Positions 1 through 7,456 of a stretch of DNA of 64,000 nt are shown piece by piece (position 1 is the first letter of the stretch; each line of letters starts with the position of its first letter). Both the position numbers and the translations under genes were made by a program. The stretch covers positions 124,001 through 188,000 of the forward strand of contig NZ_CALNWY010000003.1 of the NCBI RefSeq assembly GCF_940807255.1. The letters are read 5' to 3'. The notes beneath the pieces are model-generated. The model ran no database searches. It saw only the letters and a program-made list of their open reading frames with translations, and was not told the origin of the DNA. The stretch comes from Mixta sp. Marseille-Q2659. Lineage in GTDB: Bacteria; Pseudomonadota; Gammaproteobacteria; Enterobacterales; Enterobacteriaceae.

Positions 1-266
1 AGCAGCGCGGCGGCAAAACCAATCCCGCACAACACCACAAGCGTGACAATAATCCAGAAAATACGGGCACCGCGACGGGATGCGCCACGTAAAATAAAGG
101 TCAGTAGCGCCAGTACTGCGCTGGCGATGGCCACACCCAGCGCGCCGATAGTGCCGGTAACGCCGGTGAGTGGCGTCAGCCACGCGTATAAAGCCACCGC
201 GAAGCCGATCACGGCTGCCAGCAGCAGCAGTAAAGTGCCCAGGCGTGAGGGTTGAGATTGCAACAT
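1..266 (-). CDS. Hypothetical small membrane protein (5' part only)
   Basis: Only the first 88 codons lie in the window and the gene runs off the left edge. The ATG is at 264-266, with a GGGGA Shine-Dalgarno about ten bases upstream. The translation begins MLQSQPSRLG and shows three hydrophobic segments at about residues 9-30, 36-59 and 68-88. A short basic loop (RGASRRGAR) between the second and third suggests a cytoplasmic turn. I see no catalytic or binding motif and do not recognise the family. It is an inner-membrane protein by composition only. It is transcribed away from the carboxymuconolactone-decarboxylase-like gene to its right, so it belongs to a different unit whose other genes lie outside the window. 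Confidence 0.6.
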   Translation of the reverse strand, partial: MLQSQPSRLGTLLLLLAAVIGFAVALYAWLTPLTGVTGTIGALGVAIASAVLALLTFILRGASRRGARIFWIIVTLVVLCGIGFAAAL

Positions 267-613
267 ACCAGGAAGTCCCCTACGAAAATGAACAATTAAT
301 AACTATGGCGTATCGGTGGGTTTATGCGGATGTTTTTCGCGCAAGGCAATGATTAAAAAGCCAACGTAGCGCGAAGTGCAGCGGCATAGTTCACTGAACG
401 TAACAGAGTATAGAAGAGAGTTTTTTTAACGGGGCTGAACAGGGCTACCGCTCTTTTGTTGTGGCATCGCTCTGCTCGCAACTGAGCAGCCATAAGCGCC
501 GTCTTTGAGAGGTGCCTTTCATGCATGCTGGCCTGTGGGGGAAATCTCACTATCGCCTCAGGCAGCATAGGCGAATATGGTCGCCAGCAGCCTGCGCTAC
601 TGGCGGTAAAAAA
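267..613. other. Intergenic region, no gene seen
   Basis: This 347-bp gap lies between the left-edge membrane gene and the 3' end of the CMD-like gene, both on the minus strand. It must contain the promoter of the left-edge gene. A 71-codon minus-strand frame at 353-568 lacks a ribosome binding site and resembles nothing. I see no clear terminator hairpin. Confidence 0.5.
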
Positions 614-1093
614 TTAACGCAAGTCGGCACGATCCAGGCCGTAAGCACTATCCAGCGCGCCCGGTGCCATTTGTGACAATATTTGCAGACGATTCCAGGC
701 GTTGATCACCGCAATGCTAAAGGTCAGCTCTGAAATCTCCACTTCAGAGAAGTGTTCGCGCAGTTCGTTGTACAGTGCTTCACTCACACCCTGATCGCCG
801 ATGTGGGTCAGGGCTTCGGTCAGCGCCAGTGCCGCTTTCTCTTTGGCGCTGAATAACGGTGATTCGCGCCAAATCGCTACATGATAAAGGCGCAATTCAC
901 GCTCCCCGTGCAGTTTCGCCTCTTTAACATGCATATCCAGGCAGAACGCACAGTGATTCAGCTGTGAAGCTCGAATATCCATCAGATGCTTGAGTTTTTT
1001 ATCCAGCGAGGCTTTACCTAACGCCATGGAAGCATCGCCCAGGGTTTTTGCCAGTGCAGGGATAGTTTTGAAATGGTTCACACGTGATGACAT
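614..1093 (-). CDS. Carboxymuconolactone decarboxylase / AhpD-like protein
   Basis: A 159-residue protein with the CMD/AhpD signature: C48-x-x-C51 followed by H55 in a helix (HCAFCLDMH). In AhpD-type members these two cysteines are the redox-active pair and the histidine is the proton relay. Length and the two-helix layout match small alkylhydroperoxidase-like proteins, which act in the cytosol on peroxides or as disulfide reductases. The substrate cannot be read from sequence. The start ATG is preceded by GAGGAAAA, and the gene follows azoR by 14 bp, so the two are almost certainly cotranscribed. A MocR-type regulator diverges from the pair. Together they look like an inducible electrophile or quinone response unit, which is inference. 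Confidence 0.85.
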   Translation of the reverse strand: MSSRVNHFKTIPALAKTLGDASMALGKASLDKKLKHLMDIRASQLNHCAFCLDMHVKEAKLHGERELRLYHVAIWRESPLFSAKEKAALALTEALTHIGDQGVSEALYNELREHFSEVEISELTFSIAVINAWNRLQILSQMAPGALDSAYGLDRADLR

Positions 1094-1107
1094 GATGTTT
1101 TCCTCTT

Positions 1108-1713
1108 TTAAAATAAGCGGTCGATGGTTTGCAATGCATGGGGTAAAGCGCTAGCGCGGCTGACGGGATCGTGCGTGCCATCCACGCGAATAAACTGCAC
1201 GTTGGTAATGCCGATGTATTCAAGCGCCACGCGGATATACGGTGTGAACTGGTCGTCCTGCACAAAGGGCCCGTGGGCAAATACGCTGCCGCTGGCGACG
1301 ATGCAGTACACCTTTTTGCCGCTGACCAGCCCAACCTTGGTTCCCTCTGGCGTAAAGGCGAACGTGCGTCCGGCACGGGTAATATGATCGAACCAGGCTT
1401 TCAGCACTGACGGCAGGCCAAGGTTCCACATCGGTGATGAGATAATCAGGGTGTCGCAGGCAAACAGCTGATCCACCAGCTGTTCTGAGTTCTGTATCGC
1501 AGCGAGCTGTGCTTCATTACGTAACGCCGGCTGGGTAAAAAAAGCGCCGATAGTAAAAGCATCAAGATGCGGCAACGGCTGTTGCGCCAGATCCAGCACC
1601 GTTTCTTCAAGATCGACATGCTGCGTGCGCAGTTTCTCCACCAGACGTGCAGACGCGGCGCGCGATGCCGATCCAGCCAAATCGGGACTGACTTTAATGT
1701 GCAACAGTTTCAT
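1108..1713 (-). CDS. azoR: FMN-dependent NADH-azoreductase (AzoR family)
   Basis: A 201-residue flavodoxin-fold protein of usual AzoR length. The FMN phosphate loop is near residues 9-19 (SPDLAGSASR), and the PMWNLGLPS motif near residues 94-102 contacts the isoalloxazine ring. The family uses NADH to reduce azo dyes and, physiologically, quinones by two-electron transfer in the cytosol. The ATG has a GAGGAAG ribosome binding site. Its first 20 bases overlap the 3' end of a degraded acetyltransferase frame. The CMD-like gene follows closely and the MocR-type regulator at 1907 is divergent, which suggests local control. The gene could be a paralogue of the E. coli azoR rather than its strict orthologue, since E. 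coli azoR lies elsewhere. Confidence 0.85.
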   Translation of the reverse strand: MKLLHIKVSPDLAGSASRAASARLVEKLRTQHVDLEETVLDLAQQPLPHLDAFTIGAFFTQPALRNEAQLAAIQNSEQLVDQLFACDTLIISSPMWNLGLPSVLKAWFDHITRAGRTFAFTPEGTKVGLVSGKKVYCIVASGSVFAHGPFVQDDQFTPYIRVALEYIGITNVQFIRVDGTHDPVSRASALPHALQTIDRLF

Positions 1714-1820
1714 CTGTTTCTTCCTCAGGTAGATCGCGATAAAAATGCAGGCCGAGCGCGATCGATCCGACGCGCTGATAAAACGCCTGGGCCCGGGTGT
1801 TGTTGATGCTGGATAACGTA
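1694..1820 (-). pseudogene. 3' remnant of a GNAT acetyltransferase gene
   Basis: In the frame that stops at 1694-1696, the last 39 codons read as a typical C-terminus of a GNAT N-acetyltransferase. The run NNTRAQAFYQRVG matches the conserved N-x-R-A-x-x-F-Y-x-x-x-G end of that fold, followed by a short strand (LGLHFYRDL). Upstream the frame gives unrelated hydrophobic sequence and no acetyl-CoA motif, so the 5' two thirds of the gene are gone. The remnant ends inside azoR, implying an ancestral overlapping GNAT-azoR operon. The loss placed azoR directly opposite the MocR-type gene. Assignment rests on one short motif. Confidence 0.55.
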
Positions 1821-1845
1821 TTTGATGGCGCTATCTTAAACGGGC

Positions 1846-1891
1846 ATGTCCAGGTAAAAAGGGTCAAAATTAAAGAGAACAGGTAGGACAT
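1846..1891. promoter_or_regulatory. Candidate operator between azoR and the MocR-type regulator
   Basis: Just upstream of the regulator start are a direct repeat CAGGTA (1851-1856 and 1880-1885) and an inverted pair ATGTCC (1846-1851) / GGACAT (1886-1891). MocR proteins usually bind direct or inverted repeats in such divergent gaps. Autoregulation is a reasonable guess, not shown. Confidence 0.3.
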
Positions 1892-1906
1892 AGCAGAAAA
1901 CAGCGC

Positions 1907-3286
1907 ATGGGATACAAAGAGATCTATACCCGTTATCGCCAGCAAATCCTGGCCGGGCAATTAAAACCGGGCGATCGCGTACCGGCGATTCGCGTGCTGG
2001 CCAGCGAGCTGCAGGTAGCGCGTAAAACGGTGGAAACCGCTTATGAAATTCTTATTGGCGAAGGCTATTTTGTCAGTCAGGGAGCGAAGGGTACACGCGT
2101 CAACCCGGACCTCCAGCTGGCCTCAACAGTCAAGGTCCCCACCGCTGCCCCGCCCCTTTCGCCTAATCTGCCGGTTATCGAAAGCAAAGGCGAACTGCGT
2201 CTCGGCATTCCGGCACTGGATGAGTTTCCGCATAAAAAATGGTTACTGATCTCAGGAAAAGCGGCGCGCAGTTTGCGCCCGGAAGAGATGATTATGCCCC
2301 CGGTGATGGGCTATCAGCCGCTGCGTGAGGCCATTGCCAGCTACCTCAACATCTCGCGCGGCCTCAATTGCCAGCCGGAGCAGATCTTCATTACCAGCGG
2401 CTATCGCGCCAATCTCCGGCTGATTCTGTCAGTGCTGGCACAGCCGAACGATAAAGTGCTGTTTGAAGATCCCGGCTACTTCTTCGGTCAGCAACTGCTA
2501 AAGCGAATCGCGCCTAGCCTGCACTATGTGCCGGTAGATCGGCAGGGAGTGGATGTTGATTATCTTCAGCGCTATCACGCCGATGCGCGCTTCGCCATCG
2601 TAACGCCGACCCATCAAAGTCCGCTGGCGGTCAGCCTCTCATTACCGCGCAAGCATCAGCTGCTGGCATGGGCGCAGCAAAACAGTAGCTGGATTATTGA
2701 GGATGATTACGACGGTGAGTTTCACTACACGCGGAAAGTGATCCCGGCGCTGAAAAGCCTCGATGTGTACGATCGGGTGATCTATACCGGGACGTTCAGC
2801 AAAACCATGATGCCTGCGATGCGTATCGGCTACCTGGTGATGCCGCAGGAGACAGTGACGCGCTTTAGCGAACTGGGTGAAATTCTTGAAGCCGGCCTGC
2901 CGCTGTTGCCGCAAAAGATCCTCACGCAGTTTCTCAGCGAAGGGCACTTCTACCGCCATATAAAAAAAATGCGCATTCTTTATCAGCAGCGCCGCCGCAT
3001 GATGCTGGAGGCTATTGAAGCGATCTTTCCGGGGCTGTTTGAATTTGAGCTAACCGATGGCGGCATGCATATTGTTGCTTTCCTGCAACGTGGCATTCAG
3101 GACACGGCGCTGGCCGCAATCTGGAGGCAGCATGAACTCTATGTGCGACCACTCTCCAGCTGGTATGCACAATCGCAGAAGCGTTACGGACTGGTGATTG
3201 GCTACACCAATATTCAATCATTTGAACAGGCGCAGAAAATTTTGCAGCCTGTGGCGGCAGAAACGTGGGCATTGATGCAGTCGTAA
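1907..3286 (+). CDS. MocR-type PLP-dependent transcriptional regulator
   Basis: A 459-residue protein of MocR/GntR architecture. An N-terminal winged helix (about residues 1-67, with LKPGDRVPAIRVLASEL and VARKTVETAYEIL) is joined to a fold-type-I aminotransferase domain. The PLP-binding lysine is K299 in GTFSKTMMPAMR and the cofactor-contacting aspartate lies in EDDYDGEF (265-272). Such proteins regulate rather than transaminate, sensing PLP or an amino compound. The closest characterised relatives are PdxR and GabR, but this member's ligand is unknown. It diverges from azoR and the CMD-like gene and is probably their regulator. No in-frame start exists upstream of the ATG because of a TAA at 1871. 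The ribosome binding site is weak. Confidence 0.85.
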   Translation: MGYKEIYTRYRQQILAGQLKPGDRVPAIRVLASELQVARKTVETAYEILIGEGYFVSQGAKGTRVNPDLQLASTVKVPTAAPPLSPNLPVIESKGELRLGIPALDEFPHKKWLLISGKAARSLRPEEMIMPPVMGYQPLREAIASYLNISRGLNCQPEQIFITSGYRANLRLILSVLAQPNDKVLFEDPGYFFGQQLLKRIAPSLHYVPVDRQGVDVDYLQRYHADARFAIVTPTHQSPLAVSLSLPRKHQLLAWAQQNSSWIIEDDYDGEFHYTRKVIPALKSLDVYDRVIYTGTFSKTMMPAMRIGYLVMPQETVTRFSELGEILEAGLPLLPQKILTQFLSEGHFYRHIKKMRILYQQRRRMMLEAIEAIFPGLFEFELTDGGMHIVAFLQRGIQDTALAAIWRQHELYVRPLSSWYAQSQKRYGLVIGYTNIQSFEQAQKILQPVAAETWALMQS

Positions 3287-3582
3287 CGGAACTCTTTTAC
3301 AGAAGTAAGGTGCGGCGACCTGCCCGCGCCTGCTGCCTGAAATGGAACGGGATGTTAACCTCATTTCCGGGACGACCGGTCGGTTACCCGGATTGCCATA
3401 ACATTCATTATTAATCCAAAGCGCTAAGGTTGGCTTCTGGCACATAACGGTTCTCAGAGAGAACACATGATTTTGGTTATGAGCGAAAAGCAGACACAGC
3501 GTGTTTTTTGAAGCTTAAGAAAGCTAAAGTCACTCATTCTACTGTTCCGACCACGCATTGAAGGCGCAGCCGGAAAAATGTT
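3287..3582. other. Convergent intergenic region
   Basis: This 296-bp gap lies between the MocR-type gene and the convergent VOC gene. I find no gene. It includes a segment near 3431-3451 (around CTTCTGGCACA) that resembles the palindromic repeat on the other side of the VOC gene. Confidence 0.4.
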
Positions 3583-3984
3583 CTAGCGTTGCTTGTTCTG
3601 ATAAAGATCCCAGCGGTTGCCGTAAAGATCTTCAAATACAACGACCGTGCCGTACTCTTCTTCGCGAGGCTCCTGACAAAATGTCACGCCTTTTGCTTTC
3701 ATGGCATTGTAGTCGCGCCAGAAGTCATCCGTCTGGAGAAACAGAAATACCCGGCCGCCACACTGATTGCCAATAAAGCTTTCCTGCCTCTCGTTTGAGG
3801 CTCGGGCCAGAAGAAGGTTGCAGTCGCTTTCTGGATTTGGTGTCACCACGACCCAGCGTTTACCCGGCTGAGGCGTGTCCTCAACAAGCGTAAAGCCCAG
3901 CTTGTCCGTATAATATTCAATCGCTCGATCGTAATCATCAACTACTACGGCCACATACCCCATGCATCGCTTCTGCGTTCTCAT
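3583..3984 (-). CDS. VOC family (glyoxalase/bleomycin-resistance-like) protein
   Basis: A 133-residue single vicinal-oxygen-chelate domain pair. The first beta-alpha-beta-beta-beta unit is MGYVAVVVDDYDRAIEYYTDKLGF (start about residue 8). The second ends with the diagnostic FEDLYGNRWDLYQ, which carries the C-terminal metal-binding or structural glutamate/aspartate positions. Such small VOC proteins are metal-dependent dioxygenases, lyases or drug-binding proteins, and the substrate is not evident. The ATG at 3982-3984 follows GGAGCAGAAA, a good ribosome binding site, which favours it over the internal methionine at codon 8. The gene stands alone between two intergenic regions that carry similar short repeats. 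Confidence 0.8.
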   Translation of the reverse strand: MRTQKRCMGYVAVVVDDYDRAIEYYTDKLGFTLVEDTPQPGKRWVVVTPNPESDCNLLLARASNERQESFIGNQCGGRVFLFLQTDDFWRDYNAMKAKGVTFCQEPREEEYGTVVVFEDLYGNRWDLYQNKQR

Positions 3985-4313
3985 TTTCTGCTCCGTCAGG
4001 TTTCAGGCATAACTGCCTGGACATTTTCTTTTATCACAGATGAACCTTATTCACCGTCTGGATTTTTTAAATACTGACGTCCGCCTCTGGCACAAAGCGG
4101 ACGTGACTGTTATTTCCGCTCTGAACAGCATGGTTGAACATCTGGCGTATCGTTCTGAAAAAGGGTGCGCAGACGATCGTAATTCGCAAATTCTGTTGAA
4201 TAAAGCCGGTAAGCAATACGCAGCCGTTTATAACCTGCTTACAATCAGGCGAGACGGCACTGTGGCGCTTATACTTGTTGGCTAACCTTCAGAACGTAAA
4301 CGGAGAGCAACAG
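3985..4313. other. Divergent intergenic region with a palindromic repeat
   Basis: This 329-bp gap lies between the divergent VOC and FMN-reductase genes and must hold both promoters. An 81-codon plus-strand frame (4040-4285) has no ribosome binding site and is read through the palindrome at 4077-4104, so I do not call it a gene. Confidence 0.5.
4077..4104. repeat. Palindromic repeat with 8-bp arms
   Basis: Perfect inverted repeat ACGTCCGC (4077-4084) / GCGGACGT (4097-4104) around a 12-base loop CTCTGGCACAAA. A similar but degenerate stretch lies at about 3431-3451. It looks like a dispersed short palindromic element rather than an operator. Confidence 0.55.
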
Positions 4314-4859
4314 ATGAGTGAGAAAAAACATTTTGTGACGCTGGTCGGCAGCCTGCGCAAAGGATCCTTTAACGCGGCGGTCGCGCATACGCTGCCGGAG
4401 CTGGCGCCTGAAGGCGTGACCATCAGCCACCTGGGATCGGTGGGCGATTTCCCCCATTACAATGCAGATGTACAGGCGGAAGGCTTTCCGGCGCCAGTCC
4501 TGAGCATGGCGGAAGAAATCGCGAAGGCGGATGGCGTGATTATCGTCACGCCGGAATATAACTATTCAGTACCGGGCGTACTGAAAAATGCGCTCGACTG
4601 GCTCTCGCGCGTATCGCCCGCGCCCTTTGCCGGTAAGCCGGTACTGATTCAGAGTGCGTCGCCGGGCAACATCGGCGGCGCGCGCGCGCAATATCACCTG
4701 CGCCAAATTTTAGTATTTTTTGATGCCCGCGTGATGAATAAACCTGAAGCGATGATTGGCCAAGTCACAGATAAAGTTAAAGATGGCGTGCTGACCGACG
4801 AGGCGACGCGCACCTTTCTGAGCAAGCAGCTGCAGGCCTTTACCGACTTTAGCGCCTGA
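4314..4859 (+). CDS. NADPH-dependent FMN reductase / quinone reductase (ChrR-like)
   Basis: A 181-residue flavodoxin-like protein with the FMN phosphate loop GSLRKGSFN (about 12-20) and the PEYNYSVPGVLKNALDW segment (about 80-96) typical of the ChrR/YieF/ArsH-related NADPH-dependent FMN reductases. Family members reduce quinones and other oxidants by two electrons, lowering oxidative stress in the cytosol. I place the start at 4314 because CGGAGAGCAACAG directly precedes it; an upstream start at 4275 has no ribosome binding site. It is a single-gene unit, separated from elaA by a convergent 55-bp gap. The name chrR is not assigned because paralogues are common. Confidence 0.85.
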   Translation: MSEKKHFVTLVGSLRKGSFNAAVAHTLPELAPEGVTISHLGSVGDFPHYNADVQAEGFPAPVLSMAEEIAKADGVIIVTPEYNYSVPGVLKNALDWLSRVSPAPFAGKPVLIQSASPGNIGGARAQYHLRQILVFFDARVMNKPEAMIGQVTDKVKDGVLTDEATRTFLSKQLQAFTDFSA

Positions 4860-4914
4860 TCGGTCGGCGGAGCCGCGCGCTCCGCCCGTTATCACCTGTC
4901 TGCTTCCCCGCCGC

Positions 4915-5364
4915 CTATTTCACCATATCGATATGCGGAATATTGTCTTCCAGATAAACCTCGCCCACCGGCGTAAAACCCATGCGGCCATAGAATGGCT
5001 GCAGATGCGCCTGCGCGGAAAGATATTGCTGGTGGCGCGGCCAGTAACGTTCACAGCTCACTAAGACCTGTTCCATCAAACGATAGCCCAGGTGCAGGCC
5101 GCGTGCTTCGCTGGTCACAATCACCCGACCGATTTTAACTGGATTGTTTTCATCGAGCGGCGTCAGAATTCGCGCGCAGGCCAGCATTCGACCTTCACCG
5201 ATGGCAAAGATATGGCGGTTATCGCGCACCAAATCCTGACCATCAATATCTTCATAAGGACATTGCTGCTCCACAATAAAGACACGGTTGCGCAACGCCA
5301 GAATTTCATAAAGCTGATGCACGTTGAGCTTGCTGTGATGCAGATCGTACCAGGTTAACTCCAT
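4915..5364 (-). CDS. elaA: ElaA, GNAT family N-acetyltransferase
   Basis: A 149-residue protein matching E. coli ElaA in length and sequence throughout. It shows the GNAT acetyl-CoA binding turn RGLHLG (about 88-93) after the strand GRVIVTSEA, and ends in the usual FYGRMGF helix-strand. The acceptor substrate of ElaA is not known. Its position close to the nuo operon is as in E. coli, where elaA lies a few genes beyond nuoN. It is transcribed away from the omptin remnant on its right. Confidence 0.9.
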   Translation of the reverse strand: MELTWYDLHHSKLNVHQLYEILALRNRVFIVEQQCPYEDIDGQDLVRDNRHIFAIGEGRMLACARILTPLDENNPVKIGRVIVTSEARGLHLGYRLMEQVLVSCERYWPRHQQYLSAQAHLQPFYGRMGFTPVGEVYLEDNIPHIDMVK

Positions 5365-5534
5365 GTTCTTGCCATCCCCTTCCCGTTAACCGACTTGTTC
5401 CGATTGAATATTTTACTGGCTAATAATACGTATGATGTCGGCTTAATATAACCTCAATCATCGTGCAAAAATCCAACATCGCTTTAAAAACCAGGGGAAA
5501 ATAGCCGCGCTTTTATATCGACTGGAGGTTGAAA

Positions 5535-5940
5535 ATGAAAACAATAAAAGCGCTGCTATACGGAACGACATATTTGATCCTGACGCTGACCAGCCCGCTG
5601 AGCCTTGCAGACGCCACGCCCTTATCACCCGTTAAACTTACCCCAGGCACCGGCTGGCTCGGGGGGTACTATATTTATAATAACGGCGCTGATACCGGCA
5701 GTTTTCCAGCCGTGAGCGAAGCGTCGTTATCAGCAGCATTTTTCCACACCGTGGCTCGGCATAGTCGGACAGTATCGCTATAAGAAAGTAGAGCTGAATG
5801 CGCAGGTTAAATATTCTCCCTTCGCCACTGCTCATGACAACGATAAACGCTACTATGGCAGCGCTACGTTTCGCGTCAAAACCCAACGCGGCGACTACGC
5901 GTCAGCCAGCCTGACGGCGGGCCTGCAATACCAGTTCTGA
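5535..5940 (+). pseudogene. Degenerate omptin outer-membrane protease gene
   Basis: The gene keeps a good ribosome binding site (GGAGG at 5524-5528), an ATG at 5535 and a signal-peptide-like N-terminus ending near SLADA. It then jumps to GGYYIYNNGADTGSFP, matching the omptin GGSYIY...GSFP region. In a different frame it continues FSTPWLGIVGQYRYKKVEL, then AHDNDKRYYG and the terminal strand TAGLQYQF with the C-terminal phenylalanine of an outer-membrane barrel. Roughly half of a ~300-residue omptin is missing, a frameshift lies near 5736-5745, and the catalytic Asp-x-His pair (DNDEH in OmpT/Pla/PgtE) reads DNDKR, so the histidine is lost. The first frame stops at 5783. It cannot encode a working protease. 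Confidence 0.75.
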
Positions 5941-5947
5941 ACCCATA

Positions 5948-5979
5948 AAAAAAGCCCTGTAGCGATACAGGGCTTTTTT
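5948..5979 (-). terminator. Rho-independent terminator of the nuo operon
   Basis: A 14-bp stem (GCCCTGTA core, 5954-5961, pairing with TACAGGGC at 5966-5973) with a GCGA loop, flanked by A and T runs on both sides. It lies 13 bp past the nuoN stop and, being symmetric, could also stop transcription from the omptin remnant. Confidence 0.85.
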
Positions 5980-5992
5980 ACGTTCAGGACAC

Positions 5993-7450
5993 TTACATCA
6001 GCGGCTGCGCCATCTGCACCAGCGTGATAAGCGGCTGCGGATAAACACCCAACAGCAGTACCAGGATTGCGGAGATCAGCACCACAATGCCGCCTGCGGT
6101 AAAGCCCCAGTTGGCGGGCGTATCGCGCGTATGCAGTTCCGGCGGGCTGAGATACAGGCTGACAGTCACACGCAGATAGTAGTAGAGGCCAATAGCGCTG
6201 CCTAATACCACCGCGCCGGTCAGCCACCACAGCGAGGCGTTAACGCCCAGCGCGATCACATAGAACTTACCGATAAAGCCCAGCGTCATCGGGATACCGG
6301 CCAGCGACAGCATCATCACCGTCATCACTGCCGACAGCACCGGACGATGCCAGAACAGGCCGCGATAAGAGTAAAGCGAATCGGCGTCCGGGCCACGATA
6401 CGGGCTGGACATCAGGCTTACCACGCCGAACGCACCGATGCTGCTGAACAGGTAACCGGCCAGATAAACGCCAGCGGTTTCCAGCGACATCTGATGCGAC
6501 TGTACCGCAATCAGCGCAACCAGCAGATAGCCCAGATGCGAGATAGAGGAGTAGCCCAGCAGACGCTTGATGTTGCTCTGACTGATTGCCAGCAGGTTAC
6601 CAAACAGGATGGAAACCACGGCGATAATCGCCAGCACATTGCGTACTGCTTCGCTGTCGGTCGCCGGCGCGTACATAAACAGACGCATCAGCGCGCCAAA
6701 AATGGCGATTTTGCTGGCGGTCGCGAGGAAAGTTGAGACCGGCGCAGGCGCGCCCTGATAGACGTCCGGCGTCCAGAGATGGAACGGCACCAGCGACAGT
6801 TTAAAGCCCAGACCGATGATCATCATGCCCAGCCCGGCCAGCAGCAGCGGCTGATGCAGCATGCTGTCGTTCAGACTTTTGCCCAGATTGACGAAGCTCA
6901 GGCTGCCTGCGTCGGCATAGATAAGCGCAATGCCAAACAGTAGGAAGGATGAGGCGGCCGCCGACAGAATAGTGTATTTCAGCGCCGCTTCCAGCGAACG
7001 TTTTTGACGGAAGGCGTAGCCGATCAAACCAAACAGCGGCAGCGACAGCAGTTCAACACCAATAAACAGCGAGGCCATATGGTTGGCGCTTGCCAGCACC
7101 ACGCCACCCAGCGCGGCAATCAGCACCAGCAGATAGAACTCGTCGCAGTTATCGCTGAAGCCCTGCAGCCAGGGATAGGCAAAGGTACAGGTTGCCAGGC
7201 TCGCCAGCATCACCAGACCGGTATAGAACATCGAGAAGCCGTCCACACGCAGCAGCGGCGTGACGTCCATCGGCCCTGCCTGGCCCACAAACCAGAGTGA
7301 CAACAGCGCCAGGTTAAGGCCAATCACGGTCAGCGTCGCATTGGCAAAATGGTTGCGTCGCCACGCAATGGACAGCATCACAACCACCACCGTCAATCCG
7401 ACGATCAACAGCGGCAGCAGCGCGATCAGTTGTTGAGGAGTTATTGTCAT
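5993..7450 (-). CDS. nuoN: NADH-quinone oxidoreductase subunit N
   Basis: A 485-residue polytopic membrane subunit of complex I, the same length as the E. coli protein. It is one of three Mrp-antiporter-like proton channels. The conserved charged residues are in place: E133 ([10 protein letters not shown]), K217 ([10 protein letters not shown]) and K247 (TASKIAIF). It is the last gene of nuoA-N, starts 6 bp after the nuoM stop, and is followed by the terminator. There are many hydrophobic helices and no signal peptide. Identification rests on close similarity along the whole length. Confidence 0.97.
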   Translation of the reverse strand: MTITPQQLIALLPLLIVGLTVVVVMLSIAWRRNHFANATLTVIGLNLALLSLWFVGQAGPMDVTPLLRVDGFSMFYTGLVMLASLATCTFAYPWLQGFSDNCDEFYLLVLIAALGGVVLASANHMASLFIGVELLSLPLFGLIGYAFRQKRSLEAALKYTILSAAASSFLLFGIALIYADAGSLSFVNLGKSLNDSMLHQPLLLAGLGMMIIGLGFKLSLVPFHLWTPDVYQGAPAPVSTFLATASKIAIFGALMRLFMYAPATDSEAVRNVLAIIAVVSILFGNLLAISQSNIKRLLGYSSISHLGYLLVALIAVQSHQMSLETAGVYLAGYLFSSIGAFGVVSLMSSPYRGPDADSLYSYRGLFWHRPVLSAVMTVMMLSLAGIPMTLGFIGKFYVIALGVNASLWWLTGAVVLGSAIGLYYYLRVTVSLYLSPPELHTRDTPANWGFTAGGIVVLISAILVLLLGVYPQPLITLVQMAQPLM

Positions 7451-7456
7451 GGCGAA

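Noticed and set aside
353..568. 71-codon minus-strand ORF
   Set aside because: No ribosome binding site, no recognisable family and atypical composition; it lies in a gap that needs only a promoter.
4040..4285. 81-codon plus-strand ORF (reading RLWHKADV)
   Set aside because: No ribosome binding site; the distinctive peptide is simply the translation of the palindromic repeat at 4077-4104.
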